Below, one piece after another: positions 5,880-10,111 of a stretch of DNA of 10,111 nucleotides. How positions within the stretch are numbered: position 1 is the first letter of the stretch; the number at the start of each line of letters is the position of its first letter. A model generated the notes under the pieces. The model saw only the letters and a list, made by a program, of their open reading frames with translations, was not told where the DNA came from and did not search any database. The DNA is from Bacteroidales bacterium. Lineage in GTDB: Bacteria > Bacteroidota > Bacteroidia > Bacteroidales > UBA4181. The position numbers and the translations under genes are program-made. The stretch covers positions 1 through 10,111 of the forward strand of contig JAISDP010000225.1 of assembly GCA_031264715.1 (NCBI GenBank), written 5' to 3'.

Positions 5880-6812
5880 ATGACATTTTCGGTTACAATA
5901 TTGGGAAGTGGTGCAGCCGCGCCTACATCACAGCGCTACCCAACTGCTCAGGCGCTACAGGTTGACGAACATTTTTTCCTGGTCGATTGCGCCGAAGGAA
6001 CCCAAATGCAACTGCGGCGCTATAAAATCAGGTTTCAACAGATAAGGGCTGTCTTTATCTCCCATCTGCATGGCGATCATGTATTCGGACTTCCGGGGTT
6101 ATTATCGTCGTTAAGTTTGCTGGAACGTGTGGAACCATTGGATCTGTTCGGGCCGCCATATATGGAGGACTGGCTCCGGGGACAATTGAAATACTTTACG
6201 CCTCTTGGGTTTCCGTTACATTTTCATACATTAACCGCCAAAGAACCGGAATTTATTTATGAAGACAGCAGGGTCACTGTTACCTGTTTCCCGTTGAAGC
6301 ATCGTGTTCCTACCTGGGGTTACCTGTTCAGGGAAAAGGAGAAATTGCTGAATATCCGAAAAGATATGATTGGTTTTTATCATATCCCGTTGCGGGATAT
6401 TCCCGCCATCAAGGCGGGCGCAGATTATGATACCGGAGAAGGGAAGCCGGTTCCCAATGCTCAATTAACACATCCTGCCATCAAACCCCGTTCATACGCC
6501 TATTGTTCGGATACTGTTTACGTTGACGATTTGTCGCGAATCGTCAAGGATGTTGATTTATTGTACCACGAGGCAACTTATGGAAATGATGGAAAAGCGA
6601 GGTCGAAAGAAACCTTCCACTCCACCGCCGATGATGCTGCCCGTGTAGCTCTTGCCGCCAATGCCGGGAAACTGGTTATCGGACATTTTTCGGCGCGCTA
6701 CAAAGATATAACCCCGCTCGTAAACGAAGCCAGGCGTGTGTTTCCGAATACGGAAGCGGCCGAAGACGGGATGGTTTTTGAAATTGAACAAAGACATCGG
6801 GCGGAACAATAA
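5880..6812 (+). CDS. rnz: Ribonuclease Z (tRNA 3'-processing endonuclease)
   Basis: RNase Z cuts precursor tRNAs after the discriminator base so CCA can be added. Neither tRNA in this window encodes CCA, so the activity fits the local genome. The 310-residue metallo-beta-lactamase-fold protein carries all expected zinc ligands: H62, H64, D66 and H67 in SHLHGDHVFGLPGLL, H141 in PLKHRVPTWGY, D211 in YCSDTVY and H269 in GHFSARY. H247 in the FHSTA motif is also present. These positions nearly coincide with those of the Bacillus subtilis enzyme. The exosite arm, which holds tRNA, corresponds to about residues 150-200. The ATG at 5880 gives MTFSVTILGSGAA, the normal family start. An in-frame GTG at 5823 lies inside the terminator stem and is rejected. 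No TAnnTTTG promoter is visible between the terminator and the start, so expression may rely on read-through or on a promoter I cannot recognise. Confidence 0.96.
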   Translation: MTFSVTILGSGAAAPTSQRYPTAQALQVDEHFFLVDCAEGTQMQLRRYKIRFQQIRAVFISHLHGDHVFGLPGLLSSLSLLERVEPLDLFGPPYMEDWLRGQLKYFTPLGFPLHFHTLTAKEPEFIYEDSRVTVTCFPLKHRVPTWGYLFREKEKLLNIRKDMIGFYHIPLRDIPAIKAGADYDTGEGKPVPNAQLTHPAIKPRSYAYCSDTVYVDDLSRIVKDVDLLYHEATYGNDGKARSKETFHSTADDAARVALAANAGKLVIGHFSARYKDITPLVNEARRVFPNTEAAEDGMVFEIEQRHRAEQ

Positions 6813-6826
6813 AAACTGCATATCTT

Positions 6827-6844
6827 AGTTTAAAGGTTTAAACT
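6827..6844. promoter_or_regulatory. Perfect 8-bp inverted repeat between rnz and the histidine kinase
   Basis: AGTTTAAA (6827-6834) and TTTAAACT (6837-6844) are exact complements separated by GG. A two-base loop is too tight for a good RNA hairpin, so this looks more like a dimeric protein's operator, or it may be chance in A/T-rich DNA. It stands 62 bases before the histidine kinase start. Confidence 0.4.
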
Positions 6845-6859
6845 GGGTAAAGCCATGTA

Positions 6860-6898
6860 ACTTGAAAACTTGAAGCTTTAATTTTTGGACTTGAAGCT
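6860..6898 (+). repeat. Direct-repeat cluster ACTTGAA x3 upstream of the histidine kinase
   Basis: ACTTGAA begins at 6860, 6868 and 6889. The last two copies extend to the identical decamer ACTTGAAGCT (6868-6877 and 6889-6898), with starts 21 bases apart, which is two helical turns. The third copy ends eight bases before the ATG at 6907. It may be a regulator binding array, or a local copy of a TTGAA-type intergenic repeat seen elsewhere in this window. Confidence 0.6.
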
Positions 6899-6906
6899 AA
6901 AAAAAT

Positions 6907-8082
6907 ATGAATATCTATAATTTACGGTCGAAATGGAAGATTTTCCTGCTGGTTTGCGCTATTGCCATCGGAGTATGCTCGTTGCTGTATACCAACCATA
7001 TGGTTGGAAAACTATCTGCCGAGGAGCGGAAAAAAATAGAAATATGGGCTGATGCAAACCGTATGATTGCCGAATCGGACATTGACGATACCAACCTTGA
7101 TTTTTATCTCTATGTGATTGAAGATAACGCTACCATCCCGGTAATTATTGTCGATAAAAACCAGCAAATCAAGTTTTACCGGAATCTTGATTCGCTCAAG
7201 GTACGTAACCCCGATTATGTTGCACGCCGTCTGGAATACATGAAGGGGCAATACGACCCGATCACCATTGACCTTTTCGACGATCCCCAGTATATTTACT
7301 ACGACGATTCGTCCACGCTCTATCAGTTGTCCTATTATCCATACATACAGCTGGGCATCATATTCCTGTTTATCGGCGTGGCTTATTTTGCGTTCAGTAC
7401 ATCGCGCAAATCCGAACAGAACCAGGTCTGGGTCGGCTTATCGAAAGAAACGGCGCACCAGTTGGGAACGCCTATTTCGTCGTTGCTTGCCATCACCGAG
7501 ATGCTCAAGATGCAGGTGCACGACCAGGCGCTGGTAGCAGAACTGGAGAAGGATGTATCGCGCCTTCATTCCATTACCGAACGCTTCTCAAAGATAGGTT
7601 CAAAGCCAGCCACTCCGATGGCCGATGTGGGCCAGGCCATAGCCAACAGTTTGAATTATATCCGCAAACGTTCGTCGGACAAGGTTAGCATATGCTACGA
7701 CCAGCCGGACGAGGCTGTGATGGCGCCATTGAGTGAGCCGTTGTTCAGCTGGGTGATCGAAAATCTCTGCAAAAATGCACTCGACGCAATGGCCGGAGCA
7801 GGAACAATCAGTGTTGAGTTGAAGCTCTCGCGCAACCAGATGGTGATTGATGTCTCGGATACCGGGAAAGGAATACCCAAACACAAATTCAAAACGGTAT
7901 TTAAGCCCGGATATACTACGAAATCGAGAGGCTGGGGGCTTGGGCTATCACTGACCAAACGTATTATCGAGGATTACCACAACGGGCGTATCTTTGTGCT
8001 GCGCTCCGAGCCCGACAAGGGAACGACTTTCCGCATCATACTGAAAACGGGAGTGCATGTGACTTTCATGCGGACGCTGTAA
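6907..8082 (+). CDS. Membrane sensor histidine kinase (orphan)
   Basis: The 391-residue protein has a transmembrane helix at about residues 10-28, an extracytoplasmic sensor region of some 115 residues, a second helix at about 146-164, then a cytoplasmic kinase. The H-box ETAHQLGTPISSL puts the phospho-acceptor at H184; HQLGTP replaces the commoner HELRTP, a form I associate with Bacteroidota kinases. The catalytic ATPase has an N-box (ENLCKNALDAM, N290), a G1 box (DVSDTGKGIP, D318), an F-box region (FKPGYTTKS) and a G2 box (RGWGLGLSL). All residues needed for activity appear present. After GTTFRIIL, where the domain usually ends, a 12-residue tail follows. The sensor region matches no ligand-binding domain I can name. 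No response regulator lies on either side in the window, so the partner is unknown. The upstream gap from rnz holds a palindrome and a direct-repeat cluster, suggesting separate regulation. Confidence 0.93.
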   Translation: MNIYNLRSKWKIFLLVCAIAIGVCSLLYTNHMVGKLSAEERKKIEIWADANRMIAESDIDDTNLDFYLYVIEDNATIPVIIVDKNQQIKFYRNLDSLKVRNPDYVARRLEYMKGQYDPITIDLFDDPQYIYYDDSSTLYQLSYYPYIQLGIIFLFIGVAYFAFSTSRKSEQNQVWVGLSKETAHQLGTPISSLLAITEMLKMQVHDQALVAELEKDVSRLHSITERFSKIGSKPATPMADVGQAIANSLNYIRKRSSDKVSICYDQPDEAVMAPLSEPLFSWVIENLCKNALDAMAGAGTISVELKLSRNQMVIDVSDTGKGIPKHKFKTVFKPGYTTKSRGWGLGLSLTKRIIEDYHNGRIFVLRSEPDKGTTFRIILKTGVHVTFMRTL

Positions 8083-8128
8083 TTCATCTTTGTCCCGTTT
8101 TTCAATAGGCCATAAGTATTTTTTAACC

Positions 8129-8137
8129 TATATTTGT
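8129..8137 (+). promoter_or_regulatory. -7 box upstream of the secreted barrel-like protein
   Basis: TATATTTGT matches TAnnTTTG. No convincing TTG-type -33 element is found 19-21 bases upstream. Transcription would start near 8143, giving a leader of about 45 bases. With the 105-base gap after the kinase gene, it suggests the downstream gene is transcribed on its own. Confidence 0.4.
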
Positions 8138-8187
8138 TTCCGGGTTTTCATTGTTCTAATGTCATAAATTCAAACTGATTAAACTAA

Positions 8188-9327
8188 ATGCGTCCATTCT
8201 TCATTCACCGTTTCTCGCTTTTCATTTTTCTCGCAGTCACGGTTAGTGCTGCACATGCACAATGGTTTCCTTCCACGCTGCTCTCCTCGCCGGCATTATC
8301 AGCGACCGATAGCAATAAATTGACGCTGGAGGCAGATATAACAGGCTTTTTTAAGAATAACGAATATTTCAGCCCGGTGGCTGTGGGACAAACGCTTCCG
8401 GGCATTTCGTCGACCCTTATGCTGGGCTACCAGGTTGCCGGCAAATTCAAAGTAGAATTGGGCGCCCGTGCGGTTAAATATTCGGGGCGCGACCCGCTGG
8501 AAAACCTGCAGGCTTTTGTACGGCTTCAATACGCCATTACGCCCAATTTCAATATGGTGCTGGGCAATCTTTACGGCGGCGTCAATCACAGGCTCATCGA
8601 GCCGCTGTACCAGTGGGAACGCCAATATACAGCCAATCCCGAAAGCGGGTTACAGTTTGTGCTGCACACCAGCCGCTGGTTTACCGATGTGTGGGTGGAC
8701 TGGGAGCATTTCATCCAGCGCGGCGATTCGGTCCCGGAGACGCTCACATTCGGCGCATCGGTATCGAGGGTACTTACCGGGGAAGGCAGCCGCTTTGTCC
8801 TCACAGTCCCTTTGCAACTGCTCATCCATCACCAGGGCGGCCAGATCGATACTTCGAACGATCCGATGATCGTGCTCGGTAACCTGGCTACAGGTTTATG
8901 TTCGCGCCTGAACACCGGCGCCGGCTTTGTCAAGTCGGTGGGTCTGGACGTGTATGTGGCAGGGTATTGGGACCGTTATTCCAACGAAACACTGCGGCCT
9001 TACAATAAGGGATGGGGCGTGTACCCGGTATTTCATGCTGACGCCTCGCCGTTCAAGTTCATGGCCGGGTACTGGAATTCCGATAAATTCTATGCTTTCG
9101 AGGGCGAGCCTCTTTTCGGTTCTTTCGATCCGTACAATCCACAGCGGCAGTTACCCGCACGCAGCCTGCTGACGTGCAGGCTCGCTTTCGAAAAAACGCT
9201 GTTCAAAGGCATATCCGTGGGTGCACAAGTGGAAACATACAGCGATTTGGATCGTGGTGAAACGGACTATAGCTTCGGCGTACACCTGCGATTTAACAAT
9301 CCATTTACGCTGAAACAGTTTAAATAA
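8188..9327 (+). CDS. Secreted, probable outer-membrane beta-barrel protein of unknown function
   Basis: I do not recognise the family. The 379-residue product starts with a clear Sec signal peptide: basic start, hydrophobic core FLAVTVSAA, and a likely type I cleavage AHA|QW after residue 24. There is no lipobox cysteine. The mature part is rich in alternating aromatic/hydrophobic and polar residues in short strands (FMVLGN-like, LTFGASVSRVL, FVLTVPLQLLI, VGLDVYVAGYW, FKFMAGYW, YSFGVHLRF), many ending in aromatic residues. That is how outer-membrane beta-barrels look; the last strand YSFGVHLRF is followed by a short tail. Charged loops contain several Tyr and Trp residues. No TonB box, plug domain or type IX secretion tail is visible. 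A porin-like or membrane-anchored barrel role is inferred from composition only. It follows the histidine kinase in the same direction, and no substrate is suggested by the neighbours. Confidence 0.75.
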   Translation: MRPFFIHRFSLFIFLAVTVSAAHAQWFPSTLLSSPALSATDSNKLTLEADITGFFKNNEYFSPVAVGQTLPGISSTLMLGYQVAGKFKVELGARAVKYSGRDPLENLQAFVRLQYAITPNFNMVLGNLYGGVNHRLIEPLYQWERQYTANPESGLQFVLHTSRWFTDVWVDWEHFIQRGDSVPETLTFGASVSRVLTGEGSRFVLTVPLQLLIHHQGGQIDTSNDPMIVLGNLATGLCSRLNTGAGFVKSVGLDVYVAGYWDRYSNETLRPYNKGWGVYPVFHADASPFKFMAGYWNSDKFYAFEGEPLFGSFDPYNPQRQLPARSLLTCRLAFEKTLFKGISVGAQVETYSDLDRGETDYSFGVHLRFNNPFTLKQFK

Positions 9328-9397
9328 TTATAATCAATTCAGACAGATAAAAAATTTAGACTTTACCCAAAGCGTAAGCATTAGCAAAATCTCATGG

Positions 9398-9472
9398 TTT
9401 TCAAGGTTGAGACTTCTATTCTATTTGAAACCTGATCTCTCCGGGAAAACAAAGCGGATTTTCAAGTTTGAG
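9398..9472. repeat. Imperfect direct repeat in the convergent gap
   Basis: TTTTCAAGGTTGAG (9398-9411) recurs as TTTTCAAGTTTGAG (9459-9472), 13 of 14 bases identical, starts 61 bases apart, each preceded by GG or GGA. Read on the minus strand they give CTTGAAAA words like those upstream of the histidine kinase. The gap lies between two convergent genes. I see no clear intrinsic terminator in it. Confidence 0.5.
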
Positions 9473-9484
9473 CAGATTCATGAC

Positions 9485-9832
9485 TTAATTTGATTTTTTC
9501 CTGTCCAGCAGTAGCAGGATCAGGCCGGTTATCTTCAATGAAATGGCTCCGTAGAAAAGGATATTGCGTATGGCAGGAATCGGGAAAATACTTTTAAAAA
9601 GGAGTGATGTCAAAATCATTACCACTCCTGCAAGAATCAAATAGAGCCACAAACCCGGACGGAAAGGCCCTGCCCGGAAAACAGCGACCAGGAAAACGGC
9701 TTTGAAAGAAATTGCCAGTCCAAGCAACCCCCAAAAGCAATACAGCGGTGCACCCAGCCACCTTACAACAAAAGCAATGCATATGATGCTCAACCCAATG
9801 TAAAGAAACATCCTGCCTCTCGTTTTCTCCAT
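9485..9832 (-). CDS. Small four-helix integral membrane protein, function unknown
   Basis: The 115-residue product is almost wholly hydrophobic, with predicted transmembrane helices at about residues 8-24, 30-52, 60-80 and 89-109. The N-terminus is basic (MEKTRGR) and the C-terminus is short and basic (DRKKSN). No catalytic or metal-binding motif stands out, and I cannot name a family. Its length, continuous hydrophobic pattern and a promoter-like -7 box 20 bases upstream of its start support a real gene over a chance frame. It is transcribed towards the barrel-like gene and away from the ABC transporter gene. Its start lies 122 bases from that gene's start, and the two are divergent. Confidence 0.72.
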   Translation of the reverse strand: MEKTRGRMFLYIGLSIICIAFVVRWLGAPLYCFWGLLGLAISFKAVFLVAVFRAGPFRPGLWLYLILAGVVMILTSLLFKSIFPIPAIRNILFYGAISLKITGLILLLLDRKKSN

Positions 9833-9851
9833 GAAATATTTTATTTAATGA

Positions 9852-9880
9852 GCAAATGTATCTAAAAAATCGAAAATCAA
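9852..9880 (-). promoter_or_regulatory. Probable promoter of the small membrane protein
   Basis: On the minus strand, TACATTTGC (9852-9860) matches TAnnTTTG, and a TTG (9878-9880) lies 17 bases upstream, slightly closer than usual. Transcription would start near 9846, leaving a leader of only about 15 bases before the ATG at 9832. A second minus-strand match lies further upstream in the palindrome at 9886-9899. Confidence 0.5.
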
Positions 9881-9885
9881 TACCG

Positions 9886-9899
9886 CAAATATATATTTG
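9886..9899. promoter_or_regulatory. 14-bp perfect palindrome with a -7 box on each strand
   Basis: CAAATATATATTTG reads the same on both strands. Each strand therefore contains TATATTTG, a full TAnnTTTG match, facing outward towards the leftward membrane-protein gene and the rightward ABC gene. It could be a bidirectional promoter core or an operator. A further rightward candidate, TATCTTTAC (9924-9932), lies closer to the ABC start. Confidence 0.45.
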
Positions 9900-9954
9900 G
9901 CTTAAACCCCGAAACTTTTTGTTTATCTTTACCGCGCTCTTTTTGCATGTAACC

Positions 9955-10111
9955 ATGAGTATATCCATCAAAGGCCTCCATATGATTTACCCGGGCGGCA
10001 AACACGCTTTGCGCGATGTCGACCTGGAGATTCCCACGGGCATGTTCGGGTTGCTGGGCCCCAACGGCGCCGGCAAGTCGACCCTGATGCGCATCGTAGC
10101 GGCATTGATGG
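9955..10111 (+). CDS. ABC transporter ATP-binding protein, N-terminal part (runs off window)
   Basis: The first 52 codons of an ABC ATPase are visible. The N-terminus SISIKGLHMIYPGGKHALRD is the usual first strands and A-loop region, with Y12 as the likely adenine-stacking aromatic. The Walker A motif GPNGAGKST is at residues 35-43. The sequence resembles ATPases of ABC-2 type exporters, where LGPNGAGKSTLMRI is common. The Q-loop, signature LSGGQ and Walker B lie beyond the window, so subfamily, partner permease and substrate cannot be determined. The ATG at 9955 is favoured because it precedes the conserved first strand. No Shine-Dalgarno sequence is visible. Confidence 0.93.
   Translation, partial: MSISIKGLHMIYPGGKHALRDVDLEIPTGMFGLLGPNGAGKSTLMRIVAALM

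Noticed and set aside
6879..6887. TAATTTTTG as a promoter -7 box for the histidine kinase
   Set aside because: It has one base too many between TA and TTTG, and no suitable -33 element.
1..10111. CRISPR arrays, prophage genes, toxin-antitoxin pairs or known defence cassettes
   Set aside because: No regularly spaced repeats and no protein with matching motifs were found.

Overview
The window looks like chromosomal DNA from a member of the Bacteroidota, probably Bacteroidales, although the order is only inferred. Three things point there. Promoter -7 boxes fit the Bacteroidota form TAnnTTTG. Start codons are not preceded by clear Shine-Dalgarno sequences but by A/T-rich leaders. The proteins have phylum-typical features, such as a histidine kinase H-box reading ETAHQLGTPISSL and a long six-repeat ribosomal protein S1.

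Layout. Bases 1-128 are the first codons of an IS5-type transposase running leftward off the window, with a probable IS end near 203-220. After a gene-free stretch with one promoter comes a rightward pair: a phosphoenolpyruvate mutase fused to a nucleotidyltransferase-like domain (537-2132), then a gamma-carbonic-anhydrase-family hexapeptide protein (2159-2680). Two leucine tRNAs, GAG and CAG, lie on the minus strand (2788-3022). Their likely promoter is back to back with that of the next rightward gene, rpsA (3211-5394). rpsA is followed 29 bases later by a STAS-domain anti-sigma-factor antagonist (5424-5768) and a strong intrinsic terminator. Then come ribonuclease Z (5880-6812), an orphan membrane sensor histidine kinase (6907-8082) preceded by a palindrome and a direct-repeat cluster, and a secreted protein that is probably an outer-membrane beta-barrel (8188-9327). 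The right end holds a small leftward four-helix membrane protein (9485-9832) and, divergent from it, the first 52 codons of an ABC transporter ATPase (9955 onward).

How the parts relate. The centre is a translation and RNA block: leucine tRNAs, ribosomal protein S1 and the tRNA 3'-processing enzyme RNase Z. A partner-switch regulator (STAS) and a sensor kinase are interleaved with it. The PEP mutase fusion marks phosphonate metabolism, but phosphonopyruvate decarboxylase and the aminotransferase that usually continue the pathway are absent here. I see no CRISPR array, prophage, toxin-antitoxin pair or recognisable defence cassette. The observations most worth following are the orphan PEP mutase fusion with its altered nucleotide-binding loop, the hairpin pair in front of rnz, the repeat cluster in front of the histidine kinase, and the symmetric promoter-bearing palindrome at 9886-9899.
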